Shown in pieces: positions 1 through 9,117 of a stretch of 64,000 nucleotides of DNA (within the stretch, counting starts at the first letter, position 1; each line of letters begins with the position of its first letter). The notes under the pieces were generated by a model. It searched no databases. It saw only the letters and a program-made list of their open reading frames with translations, and was not told the DNA's origin. Both the position numbers and the translations under genes were made by a program. This DNA is from Antedon mediterranea (lineage: Eukaryota > Echinodermata > Crinoidea > Comatulida > Antedonidae). The stretch is taken from the NCBI RefSeq assembly GCF_964355755.1, contig NC_092678.1:2939922-3003921 (forward strand), in the 5' to 3' direction.

Positions 1-316
1 AGCGAAGTATACAATATTTAATGTATTATTTGCTAGTGAAACAAAATATCTTCTTATAGGAAAATAAATTCATTTAAAAAATAATTAATAGGGTTGAATT
101 AACCATTATATTATAGATAAAATAAAATATATAATAAAATAATTAAACAAATTTATTGAATTTGTTTCTAAGAAAGTTAATTAGTATTTACAAATGTTAA
201 TGTATTCTATATAAAATTGAATGTATTATATATTAATGGAATATTCCATTCAAGGAAGTTCATTTCTAATAATAAAAGTTTCGCAATTATGCATTTGATG
301 ATTATACATTGCCGTC
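1..316 (+). promoter_or_regulatory. Upstream region of the first Ig receptor, cut by the window edge
   Basis: The window opens inside the conserved block that precedes every receptor: GAAGTATACAATATTTAATG at 4-23 matches the putative start-site region upstream of the second gene. A second conserved element, GGAATATTCC followed by AAGGAAGTT, lies at about 238-261, roughly 60-80 bases before the ATG. GGAATATTCC is a perfect palindrome containing GAAnnTTC, and GGAAGT fits an ETS-type core. The conservation is seen directly; the factor assignments are inference from motif shape. Confidence 0.45.
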
Positions 317-2176
317 ATGGTAGGGAAGAAAATTGTTGATATTTTGTGGATAATTTCACTCATAACAAATGTGTTGCCAACAAACCAAGAGGAATCTAGA
401 CAACTTGTGATAGGAGGAGAATTCCCTCAAGCTATAGATTCTAATATAGGTGACATAATTGACTTTAAATGTACTGATCAAACTTTCACAGAGGAACATT
501 ACGTCATCTGGATCAGAACAAAATCTTATACTTTAGATGAAACAGAGATTTACAGAAATGGAACACTGCTGTCCTCTGACCTTGGCCAAGAAGCACTGGC
601 ATACTCACTTAACCACTCCATTGAAGCTGAATTTACAATAACAATCCCAAGAGGACTTGCGCATATTCTTAACTTAAACAATTATAGATGTGCAGTAATA
701 GCAACTAGTACTGGTAATGCATTAATAACTGGTTATGTCATTTTGTTAGTAGAATATCCACCACCAGCACCATATCCTCTTTGTACTTCTACTGGTTATC
801 AGAGTGATTTAATTGGACAAAATGTTATCTTGACCTGTATAACACAGCCAGGAAATCCAACCATAAGCATTCAATGGTGGAGAAATGATGTAATGGTTTT
901 AAATAGAGATATAGCATATAATAATAGAGCGAGATTTACAGAATACTCATTGGACTATACCTTTATTCTTCAACAAGAAGATTTAGAGGCAACATACCAA
1001 TGTAGGGTCACATGGATGGAGGATGTTACAACATGTACAGTAAATGAAACATCTCAGACAACAATATTACCAACAACAGAAGAACCAACCAGTGGAACGT
1101 TTAGACATCAAACAAATATTGAATCGACAGTTTCTGAATATAACAGGATTAAGACAACAATTAGCAGAAACACATTGACTATAACACCAACAATTTATCA
1201 GACAACATTTATAATGGAACACACTACAATTTCTGATAGGTCATCAAATGCAGTGACTACACCAACCATCCTTCAGACAACATCTATAATGGAAGACACT
1301 ACAAGTTCTGATAAGACTACAACTTCTAAGTCAACAATTAAAAGAAACACATTGACTACACCAACAATTTATCAGACATCTCAACCGGAAGACACTACAA
1401 ATTCTGATAAGTCAACAATTAGCAGAAACACATTGGCTACACCAACAATTTATCAGACATCTCAACCGGAAGACACTACAAATTCTGATAAGTCAACAAT
1501 TAGCAGAAACACATTGGCTACACCAACAATCTATCAGACAACATCTCAACTGGAAGACACTACAATTTCTGATAAGTCAACAATTAGCAGAAACACTTTG
1601 ACTACACCAACAATCCATCAGAAAATATCTATAATGGAAGACACTACAATTTCTGATATGTCAACAATTAGCAGAAGCACATTGACTACATCAACAATCC
1701 ATCAGACAACATCTACAATGGAAGGCACAACAGCTTCTGATAAGTCAACAATTAGCAGAAGCAGATTGACTAAACCAACAATCCATCAGACAACATCTAA
1801 ACTGGACGACACTACATCTTCTGATAAGTCTTTTACCATGGGATTGTCTCTTGGTGCAGTTATTGTTCTTCTGATAATACTTCTAATAATCGCTTTACTG
1901 TACAAGAGAAATCAGACAAATCAGATGCCAAATAATGATCAAAAGATGGCAGAAGTAACAGAATCATACAGCACACCAGTATACATCAAACCAATTGAAA
2001 TGAACACTGAACATGTCTATCATGAAGTTGAAGAAGGAAAAGAGCACATCTACAACACCATCAAGGAAGAAAAGAAGAATCATGTATATGATAATGTCAA
2101 GGAGGAAAGGAAAAAAGATCCAGAAGATACAGTTTACTGTACGTCAATACAACCAAATCATAAGCAAAACAGGTAG
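317..2176 (+). CDS. Two-Ig-domain transmembrane receptor, class A tail (619 aa), gene 1 of the array
   Basis: This is a probable cell-surface receptor encoded by one uninterrupted frame. Residues 1-23 form a signal peptide. Ig1 has Cys52, Trp65 and Cys125; a PPPAPYPLC linker lies near 148-156; Ig2 has Cys174, Trp187 and Cys229, with Cys156 and Cys240 as a possible second disulfide. Residues 247-507 are a Ser/Thr-rich mucin-like stalk, the longest in the family, built from tandem 27-28 residue units. A transmembrane helix near 508-531 ends in LLYKRN. The tail has YHEV, YNTI and YDNV separated by 7 and 8 residues, the ITAM spacing. N-glycosylation sequons are present. The ATG was chosen because the family shares MVGDKLVDILWIISLI here. 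The Ig fold is clear. The ligand and any signalling role are unknown, and I recognise no named orthologue. Confidence 0.85.
   Translation: MVGKKIVDILWIISLITNVLPTNQEESRQLVIGGEFPQAIDSNIGDIIDFKCTDQTFTEEHYVIWIRTKSYTLDETEIYRNGTLLSSDLGQEALAYSLNHSIEAEFTITIPRGLAHILNLNNYRCAVIATSTGNALITGYVILLVEYPPPAPYPLCTSTGYQSDLIGQNVILTCITQPGNPTISIQWWRNDVMVLNRDIAYNNRARFTEYSLDYTFILQQEDLEATYQCRVTWMEDVTTCTVNETSQTTILPTTEEPTSGTFRHQTNIESTVSEYNRIKTTISRNTLTITPTIYQTTFIMEHTTISDRSSNAVTTPTILQTTSIMEDTTSSDKTTTSKSTIKRNTLTTPTIYQTSQPEDTTNSDKSTISRNTLATPTIYQTSQPEDTTNSDKSTISRNTLATPTIYQTTSQLEDTTISDKSTISRNTLTTPTIHQKISIMEDTTISDMSTISRSTLTTSTIHQTTSTMEGTTASDKSTISRSRLTKPTIHQTTSKLDDTTSSDKSFTMGLSLGAVIVLLIILLIIALLYKRNQTNQMPNNDQKMAEVTESYSTPVYIKPIEMNTEHVYHEVEEGKEHIYNTIKEEKKNHVYDNVKEERKKDPEDTVYCTSIQPNHKQNR
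1341..1830 (+). repeat. Coding tandem repeat in the stalk of gene 1
   Basis: An 81-87 bp unit encoding NTLTTPTIYQTTSxxEDTT followed by xSDKSTISR repeats about six times, with degenerate copies starting near 1150. Two adjacent copies at about 1350 and 1431 are almost identical over 81 bp, which suggests recent unequal exchange. Gene 2 has about two units and gene 3 has none, so stalk length varies with copy number. Confidence 0.85.
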
Positions 2177-2339
2177 ACAAAGCATGGGATTGTCCTGCCA
2201 TCATAATCAGAACAGGTAGACAAAGCATGGGATTGTCCTGCCATCATAATCAGAACATGTAGACAAAGCATGGGATTGTCCTGCCATCATAATCAGAAAA
2301 GGTAGACAAAGCATGGGATTGTCTTGCCATCATAATCAT
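2168..2339 (+). repeat. Four tandem 43-bp units spanning the stop codon and 3' flank of gene 1
   Basis: The unit starts AACAGGTAGACAAAGCATGG and ends CCATCATAATCAG. Copies begin at 2168, 2211, 2254 and 2297. The TAG stop of gene 1 lies inside the first unit. The sequence corresponds to the last coding bases and early 3' flank of gene 2, where the same stretch is read in another frame. Confidence 0.85.
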
Positions 2340-3091
2340 CTGACAGATTACATGATATAGCCAACTGATAATGCCAACTGATAAATTTAATTTTAGTCAC
2401 CTGTGGAAAGTCTCCAAAAAAGAGGATTGTGTATAAACTTGATCTCTTTTGTGTATGCATACAAGAACCAGTGCTCTCCCACTATTGAGGGTGTACAGAG
2501 TTGTTTTCCAGTTGGAATTAAACACCATGAAAGCCTGATGGTCTAATCAAGATGAAGTGCTTTTAGATATTGTTGGGGACTTTCATCATATATATATTTT
2601 TACATATTAGAGTATCTCAATATTAGAATTTAATTATTTTCTTACAGATAATATCAGTATAGTAGAATATATAATTGTACTGAAAAAAAAAATACCTTAT
2701 CAATGCATATTCCGGTATAAGTCCATCACTAAATGATGACTTGATTTGTCTAATGGACAATGTGTAACTTATCATTTTTGTGACAAAATCAGCAAAATCA
2801 TATATTACGAATATCTATTAAAAGATTTATAGGAATAAAGTCAATATTTAGAGATAACAGTACAATATCATAGTTTTATTTTCATCATTTTGTATTCATA
2901 GACTTTACACATTTCTAGCTTTAAACTATCCCTTTCAATTTATTTATTTTTTACCTTTGACATAAATTATGATGTCATACTTTATCTATTTAACTGAATG
3001 ATTGGTGTGCATTTAAACAGTGTATGGAATATAAATTCTATCCACTGTTTAAATGCAGAGCACCGTGTGATTAGTAAGGCTTCCATACTAA
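2340..3091. other. Intergenic spacer between receptor genes 1 and 2
   Basis: No coding signal is seen. The part around 2390-2560 resembles the 3' flanks after 10545, 13150 and 16010 (for example CTAATCAAGATGAAGTG), so it is probably a shared 3' UTR. A perfect inverted repeat lies at 3008-3057. Confidence 0.5.
3008..3057. repeat. Perfect 15-bp inverted repeat with 20-nt loop
   Basis: TGCATTTAAACAGTG at 3008-3022 is the exact reverse complement of 3043-3057. It sits about 90 bp upstream of the promoter-like block of gene 2. Confidence 0.8.
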
Positions 3092-3429
3092 CGCACATAA
3101 AAGAAGAACTACAGTTTTGTTTAGTAAATAAACATGTTGAATACTCAGCTAAGTATACAATATTTAATGTATTATTTGCTAGTGAAACAAAATATCTTCT
3201 GCAGAAAAAAAAATGTTAAAATACGATTGAATTATATTTAAAAAATTATAGAAAAAATAAATATAAAAAATAAATTAATTGAATTTGTTTCCAAAATATT
3301 CTTCAAGAAACTTAATATATTCACAAAATTTAATTTATTCTACATTAATGGAATATTCCACTTAAGGAAGTTAACTTTGAAAATTCAGAAGTTTGAGAAT
3401 TGAGCATCAGATGATTACCAATTGCAGCT
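3092..3429 (+). promoter_or_regulatory. Putative promoter and 5' flank of receptor gene 2
   Basis: An ACATAAAAGA box near 3095 is followed by the conserved AAGTATACAATATTTAATG block, then by GGAATATTCC and AAGGAAGTTAA about 80 bases before the ATG. ATTGCAGCT immediately before the ATG resembles a splice acceptor, but no matching GT donor is obvious after CTTCTGCAG near 3202. Confidence 0.45.
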
Positions 3430-4986
3430 ATGGGAGGAGATAAACTTGTTGATATTTTGTGGATAATTTCACTTATAACAAACATTGTGCCAACAACACA
3501 AGAGCAATATAGAGGACTTGTGACAGCAGAATCACCTGAAACTGTATATGCTAATGAAGGTGATATATTTGATTTCAAATGTTCTGATCAAACTTTGACA
3601 GAGGAACATTACATTGTCTGGATCAGAAAAGATTACTATACTGAAGATAATGCAGAGATTTACAGAAATGGAATGTTGCTGACCTCTGACCTTGGACAAG
3701 AAGCACTGGCCTACTCACTTAACAACTCTACCAAAGCTGAATTTACAATAACAATTGAAAAAGGACTTAGGCATATTCTCCGCTTCAAAAATTATAGATG
3801 TGTAGCAATAGCAACTAGTACTGGTAATGAATTATTAACGGGTTATGTCGTTTTTTATGTATATTTTCCACCGCCAGCGCCTTATCCCCTTTGTACTTCT
3901 ACTGGTTTTCAGAGAGATTTAGTTGGCCAAACTGCTACCTTGACCTGTAAAACACAGCAAGCTAATCCACTACTATGGATTCAATGGTGGAGAAATGAAG
4001 TCATGGTTTCGAGTAGAAATGTTGCATTTTTGAGTGGAGAGAGGTTTACAGAATATCCATTGGATTATAACTTTATTCTTCAACAAGAAGATTTAGATGC
4101 AACATACCAATGCAGAGTAACATGGTGGGGCCCGGGGGATATTACAACGTGTACAGCAGAAGAAACATCACAGACAACAATATTACCAACAGAACCAATA
4201 ACAGACCCAGAAACATTGACGACAAAAGCCAGCAAAACTACTTGGTATCAAACAAATATTGCATCAACATCGATTGTTTCAACAATTAGCAGAAATACAT
4301 TGACTCCACCAACAATCCATCAGACAACATCTAAAATGGAAGTTGCTACAACTTCTGATAAGTCAATAATTAGCAGAAACACATTGGCTACACCAACATT
4401 TTATCAAACAACATCTACTACAACTTTAACTTCACAGTTTTTAATCATTGGATTGTCTCTTGGTGCAGTTATTGTTCTTCTACTGATATTCCTAATAATC
4501 TCATTACTGTACAAGAGAAATCCTAGAAATCAGATGCTAAACAATGGTGTTGCTGAAGTAACTGACATATACAACAAATCAATTGAAATGAACACTGAAC
4601 ATGTCTATAATGATGTTGCTGAAGAAAAAGAACATGTCTATAATGATGTTGCTGAAGAAAAAGAACATGTCTATAATGATGTTGCTGAAGAAAAAGAACA
4701 TGTTTATAATGATGTTGCAAAAGAAAAAGAACATGTCTATAATTATGTTGCTGAAGAAAAAGATCATGTCTATAATTATGTTGCTGAAGAAAAAGAACAT
4801 GTCTATAATGATGTTGCTGAAGAAAAAGAACATGTCTATAATGATGTTAAGGAAGAAAATAACAAGGAACATGTATATTACAATGATGCAGGAGATAAGG
4901 TCTACATTAATACTACCACATCTGGACATAAGGCTAATAAGAAACAGGTAGAAGATATAAAGTATGAGATTACATTGCCATCATAA
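3430..4986 (+). CDS. Two-Ig-domain transmembrane receptor, class A tail with eight YxxV repeats (518 aa), gene 2
   Basis: This member has the same plan as gene 1: a signal peptide, Ig1 (Cys in FDFKCSDQ, Trp in IVWIRK, Cys in YRCVAIATS), the PPPAPYPLC linker, Ig2 (LTCKTQ, IQWWRNEV, TYQCRVTW), a short Ser/Thr stalk with about two of the gene 1 repeats, and a transmembrane helix ending in LLYKRN. The tail is dominated by EHVYNDVAEEK repeated eight times, plus a degenerate ninth unit. Each YNDV is followed by 7 residues and the next tyrosine, so consecutive units form YxxV-x7-YxxV, the spacing of an ITAM with Val in place of Leu/Ile. The helix has no basic residue in its core, so nothing suggests dependence on an adaptor chain. 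A signalling function is inference. Confidence 0.85.
   Translation: MGGDKLVDILWIISLITNIVPTTQEQYRGLVTAESPETVYANEGDIFDFKCSDQTLTEEHYIVWIRKDYYTEDNAEIYRNGMLLTSDLGQEALAYSLNNSTKAEFTITIEKGLRHILRFKNYRCVAIATSTGNELLTGYVVFYVYFPPPAPYPLCTSTGFQRDLVGQTATLTCKTQQANPLLWIQWWRNEVMVSSRNVAFLSGERFTEYPLDYNFILQQEDLDATYQCRVTWWGPGDITTCTAEETSQTTILPTEPITDPETLTTKASKTTWYQTNIASTSIVSTISRNTLTPPTIHQTTSKMEVATTSDKSIISRNTLATPTFYQTTSTTTLTSQFLIIGLSLGAVIVLLLIFLIISLLYKRNPRNQMLNNGVAEVTDIYNKSIEMNTEHVYNDVAEEKEHVYNDVAEEKEHVYNDVAEEKEHVYNDVAKEKEHVYNYVAEEKDHVYNYVAEEKEHVYNDVAEEKEHVYNDVKEENNKEHVYYNDAGDKVYINTTTSGHKANKKQVEDIKYEITLPS
4597..4860 (+). repeat. Eight in-frame 33-bp units encoding YxxV motifs
   Basis: The 33-bp unit beginning GAACATGTCTATAATGATGT is repeated eight times without frame loss. 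Most differences fall at few positions (D to Y in YNYV, E to K in AKEK, E to D in DHVY), and every tyrosine is kept. High identity between units points to recent slippage or unequal exchange. Confidence 0.9.
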
Positions 4987-5711
4987 TCACCTGACAGACG
5001 ATAATGACAACTTGTAATAACAAATCTTAAACCTAATAAACACAGGAATATTAGTATACACACTTACTTTTTAACATCTGGTTATACTGCCTTTAGTGTG
5101 TAAAAACCATTAATACATGACTCAAAATTTCTTATGAGAACATTTGTGATTTTACAAACTGTTTCTACTACACAAAGCTACAATATGTACGATAAATCAA
5201 TTTATTGATAAAATAAAGAAATTTATATAACACCTAAATAGATTTCTGTCATATATGAAAGGACGATTGTGGGTCACATGAGGCATATATAAAACCTAAA
5301 TAGATTGTGACGATTGTGGGTGGATGACAAAAAGAGACATATATATTATCATGATTATCAAGTTTTAATTTTGGTTGGGGAACTTTTATTTTGCTCTTGC
5401 ATTTACTCATTATTATAACAACTGTGCAGTAGTTATAGCTGAATATATAATGGAACTGAAGGCAAATAATCTAACTGATGTAAATAAAGCATATTACAAA
5501 GTACAAGCCTATCACCAAAATAGCCGAGTAGTACTACAGTATTCCTGTAAGATGATTCATATAACCAACCTACTATATTTTGTACTCAACTTTGTTCATA
5601 TTTGACTCATACATGGTTTGAAATTGCTAAAAGAATCTAGTCTAGTCAAGCTAATTATAAAATACCTATAAACAAGAAAATGTATTCATTCATATTTATT
5701 TATTTTATTCA
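4987..5711. other. Intergenic spacer after gene 2
   Basis: No gene is seen. Two partial copies of CCTAAATAGATT followed by GACGATTGTGGGT occur at about 5233-5315. The end of the spacer is marked by an abrupt rise in GC content at the next element. Confidence 0.4.
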
Positions 5712-6139
5712 GTTGACACCCAACAGCGATGAAACCAGCGGTGGCGCCAGGATCTTTCCGACGCGGGGGCTAAATTCCCCGACGGAGGGGCTATACGAGC
5801 GAAGCGAGCATCGCTAGGCTGGGGGCCAGGGGGCCGCCAAGGGCCCCCGGTGCAACGCGTTATATCGTAATTTGAGGCCGTTTTAATCAGATTTAGGGTA
5901 GCCAACTTTTTCCATTAGTATATAGATAAAATACTGTGCGATAAAACACATTGCACGAGATCCGATGCGATGACTGTGTAAATCCATTCTTTCAATTTTA
6001 AGAATGAAGTTCAATATGCATATCATAGAAAATATACGCGGGCCAAGATGTATATCGTTATAATCGCAGAGGCGTAGGCAGGTTGCTGTCTGGTGGTGGT
6101 GCGAAAATTGTAAATGCGCGAGACTAACACCCATGGGGT

Positions 6140-6910
6140 GATCTGTAAGAACATTTTGAAAAATAGAGCTGCTAGGTCCCCGGAAATTGCAATTATACAT
6201 TGATATATGAAAACAAATTACAAGTCTACCAGAGAACCATCCCACCGAGGTTGAGATAGAGCTAAGAACATTTAAACAAGTACAGTTGTTAGGTCCCCGG
6301 AAATTGGATTATAGTATTTCGAAAAAAAAGAAACAAAATATATACGTCTCCAGGACCAGCTACCATTAGGGATGAGCTGCCAAGAAAATTGTGAAAAATA
6401 GAACTGCTAGGTACCTGGAAATTGCACTTATATAGGCCCATATTGATAAATGAAACGAAATTATAAGTCTACAGGACCAGCCCGCTATGGATGGTTGGGT
6501 GAAGCTAAGAAAATTTTGAAAAATAGAGCTGCTAGGTCCCTGCAAAACATTGAAATACGAAACGAAATTATAGGTCTACAGGACCAGCCCACCATGGTTG
6601 GGGTGGAGCTAAGAACATTTTGAAAAATAGAGTTGTTAGGTCCCAAAAATTAACGTATTATACTTCGAAGCATAAAACAAAATATATACCGGTACGTCTC
6701 CAGAACCAGCCCTAACATGGATATGGAAAAAAAATTGAAAAAAAAAGAGAGCTCTATGTTCCCAGACAATGCACTAACTGTATATTGTACATCGAAATAT
6801 GAAACAAAATGTATAAGTATCCATGACCAGCTCTATAATTGGGGACGATTGAGCTAAGACAATTTTGAAAACTAGAGCTGCAGGTCTTCAAAAACTACAC
6901 TTATGATTTT
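6140..6910. repeat. Minisatellite, about seven units of 105-125 bp
   Basis: The block TTTTGAAAAATAGAGCTGCT followed by AGGTCCC recurs near 6153, 6272, 6390, 6512, 6617, 6737 and 6862. Between blocks the text is also shared: GAAACGAAATTATAAGTCTA, then CAGGACCAGCCC and a purine-rich GGAGCTAAGAA. Units have diverged by substitutions and small indels. Confidence 0.8.
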
Positions 6911-7084
6911 AAAAAATTCAGGCTTAAAGGCCTAAAAAAGTCCCCCTTTTTACCTTTTATTTGGAGGGGAATGCATCCGCAAGCGTAGACCATTTTCCTT
7001 CGGGGAAAATCAGTTTATTTCCCAGATGTGAATCTGGAATTTCGATGTATGATGAGCAGTTCATGACATACAGGACATTGGAAA

Positions 7085-7625
7085 TTATGTAATAACTTAG
7101 CTTCGTCAATGTCATTAATAAGATAGAGAAAATTCAAAGAAGGGCAAGTCGATTTATCCTTCATCAACGAATCTTAGATCAGCCATATTCTGACCAATTA
7201 ACTAGATTGAATTTGATGACAGCCGAATCAAATCGAGATTATTTTACCGTTATGACTTTTAAACATCTTGCATCCAAAACTGATAGTGGAAAGTATTGTA
7301 TCCCAACCAGATTTATTCGTCTGTGGAATACACTACCGGTCAATATTACAGACGCCTTTGTTTGCGGAAGTTGGGTACAATTTAAAAACATGTTAATGGA
7401 CCACTTTAAAAACACTATGCCTCTTTAATGTATATAATCATAGTATTTATATTACTTATTTACATTGTTTTATGTTTTATTGTATGCTTTGAGTGCTGGT
7501 GTGGCACGCCTTATGGCGACAGTGATCCTTCGACCTCTTTTGCCACTCCTTGGCACACTCAAAGTCTATGTATTGTTTTAATTGCTAAAATTAATAAAAT
7601 AAAATAAAAATAAATAAATAAATAA
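7085..7625 (+). mobile_element. 5'-truncated non-LTR retrotransposon (LINE) 3' end
   Basis: The open frame from about 7088 to 7428 encodes KIEKIQRRASRFIL, then RLNLMTAESNRDYF, FIRLWNTLPVNI and VQFKNMLMDHF. That order (KxQRRAxRFI, L.L...E.RR, WN.LP, FK..L) is the usual C-terminal end of LINE reverse transcriptase polyproteins. The frame ends in TAA, is followed by about 130 bp of 3' UTR, and finishes in a TAAA-type tandem tail at 7594-7625. The endonuclease and catalytic RT domains are absent, so the copy is dead. The clade cannot be assigned from this tail. Confidence 0.8.
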
Positions 7626-7666
7626 GTATAATAAGATGCTGGAAAAATGTTTGTTTAGTGCGAGTG

Positions 7667-7867
7667 TTAGGCGAGCCTACATAATTCGTACCCTTTTGCT
7701 GTATAGCGTACGTCGATACACAGTTCACAATGTAACGCTTCGGTAAAGTTCGCCTGGATACTAACAGTACACATTCTGGTCCCTGGATGGAACATGATAT
7801 CACGCGTAAACCGCAATGGGCCGGGCCCAATGTTAAACGATTCGTACAAAGGGACACCGCCAGACAA
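7667..7867 (-). pseudogene. Open minus-strand fragment of unknown origin inside the composite repeat
   Basis: About 66 codons are open, containing LYESFNIGPGPLRFTRD, FHPGTRMCTVSIQANF and ALHCELCIDVRY. Alternating hydrophobics and three cysteines look like part of a beta-sandwich exon. There is no ATG, and stops lie on both sides. It may be a captured host exon or chance; I do not recognise the family. Confidence 0.25.
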
Positions 7868-8423
7868 GTGCGTACCTATTGTTTATTAGATCACCGGCAA
7901 TAATGCATGCAAAAAAGTGTAATAGCTCTCCGTCCGATGTACTAAAAAAATGTAATGTCATGGTTTTCTAGGCGCTGAAGCTACGAAGTGAAAGCGAATG
8001 ATTTTTACTGTATATTATATTCCCCGACGAAAAGTACTCGCGTTCCCCGACGGGGGGCTGGGCTCCCCGACGAGGGGGCTACAGCCCCCGTAACCTTTGA
8101 CATTCATATTTCTGTTTAGGAAAACAATTTTTCCATGTACACTTTTTTATGGAACAAATAGAGATTTTATTTGATTATTCAACTGCATAGAGCATCTTTA
8201 TATTTGATCATTACCAAATGAGCAATAATTTCAATGGAATGATAAATTAATCTTGTTCTGTTCAAATGAATGCTACACTATTATTTAGGCCCATTCTATG
8301 AAGGTAGATAAAAGAAGAATAGTTTTGTTGGCTATATAAACACACATAAAAGAGAAGTATATAATATTTGGTATATTCTTGGATAGTAAAACATCAAATA
8401 TCAAGTTCTTATGTGGAAAAAAG

Positions 8424-8582
8424 GATTATTTCACTAATAACAAACATTGTGAAACAACACAAGAGGAATCTAGACGACTTGTAACAGAAGACTCACCTAT
8501 ATCTACTGCTTCAAATTAAGGTGATATAATTGACTTCAAATGTACTGATGAATTTTTAAATGAGGAATATTACATCTCGTCT
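8424..8582 (+). pseudogene. Relic of an Ig receptor 5' end
   Basis: The text matches the signal peptide and start of Ig1 of the family (WIISLITNIV, EESRRLVTE, then GDIIDFKCTDE). It lacks the ATG, has a frameshift just after the signal peptide, and has an in-frame TAA at 8517-8519 where functional copies have a Glu codon. Homology stops near 8582, before the Ig1 tryptophan. The upstream GAAGTATATAATATTTGGTA block at about 8355 is the family promoter, so promoter and exon start were duplicated together and then decayed. Confidence 0.85.
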
Positions 8583-8784
8583 AATCAAAGATAACGTATT
8601 GTTCTAGTTTTAATTGTGGTTGGAAAACGTTTATATTGTTTCGTAGACTTGCATCCCTTGCTATTGTATAAAGCATGTATGAAATATAACAAATGTGCAA
8701 TAAAGTACAGTAATTTCAATGCTGTTCAAATTAGTGAATTAATCATGCGTTGATCTGTCATACTATTTTTGCGACACATGGTAG

Positions 8785-9117
8785 GTAAACAAAGGCATAT
8801 AAAAAGTTCATTGAAGTATACAATACTTTTGATATGTATATTCTTAATTTCTACACAAAATATAAACAGTTCTTTGCAGGTAAAAAGATTCATACTGTAC
8901 TTTAATATAAATAACCAATCAATAACATTTAATACCCATAGGAATTTTTTTTTTTAATTGTTTACAAAAACAAAATTATTTACAACATATTTTTGGCCAG
9001 AAATATTTATTTTAAAACCAAAATGTGTATTCTACAGTAATGGAATATTCTATTTAAGGAAGTTAATTTCTAATATTAGTTTGACAATTGAGCATTAGAT
9101 TATTACAAACTTCAGTC
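8785..9117 (+). promoter_or_regulatory. Promoter and possible 5' UTR intron of receptor gene 3
   Basis: GTAAACAAAGG at 8785-8795 (FOX-type) abuts CATATAAAAAG at 8796-8806 (TATA-like) and the start-site block GAAGTATACAATACTTTTGA. TTTGCAG|GTAAAA at 8874-8885 is a good splice donor and ACTTCAG|TCATG ending at 9115 a plausible acceptor, giving an intron of about 236 bp in the 5' UTR. GGAATATTC and AAGGAAGTTAA lie inside that intron. Splicing is inference. Confidence 0.5.

Larger units (their letters stand above)
5712..8100. mobile_element. Composite GC-ended repetitive insertion
   Basis: A segment differing in base composition from its surroundings separates receptor gene 2 from the 8.4 kb relic. 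Both ends carry TTCCCCGACG-type blocks in the same orientation (near 5776 and at 8020-8090), with GGTGGCGCCAGG and GGGCCCCCGG at the left end. Inside are a seven-unit minisatellite, a 5'-truncated LINE tail and an open minus-strand fragment. No transposase is recognised and the ends are not clearly inverted, so the class is unknown; a non-autonomous or Helitron-like carrier is possible. The boundaries are approximate. Confidence 0.55.

Noticed and set aside
4579-4951. Overlapping frames in the 33-bp array (MSIMMLLKKKN on plus, NIIIDMFFFFS on minus)
   Set aside because: Shadows of the EHVYNDVAEEK repeat; they lack signal, domain or homology, while the class A frame continues from a complete receptor.
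8424-8582. A further functional receptor between genes 2 and 3
   Set aside because: No ATG, frameshift and in-frame stop; homology ends before the Ig1 tryptophan.
9088-9117. Start of gene 3 ten codons upstream (and likewise for genes 5 and 7)
   Set aside because: That extension begins at TTG, not ATG; the family-wide ATG of MVGxKL is the first real start and heads the signal peptide.
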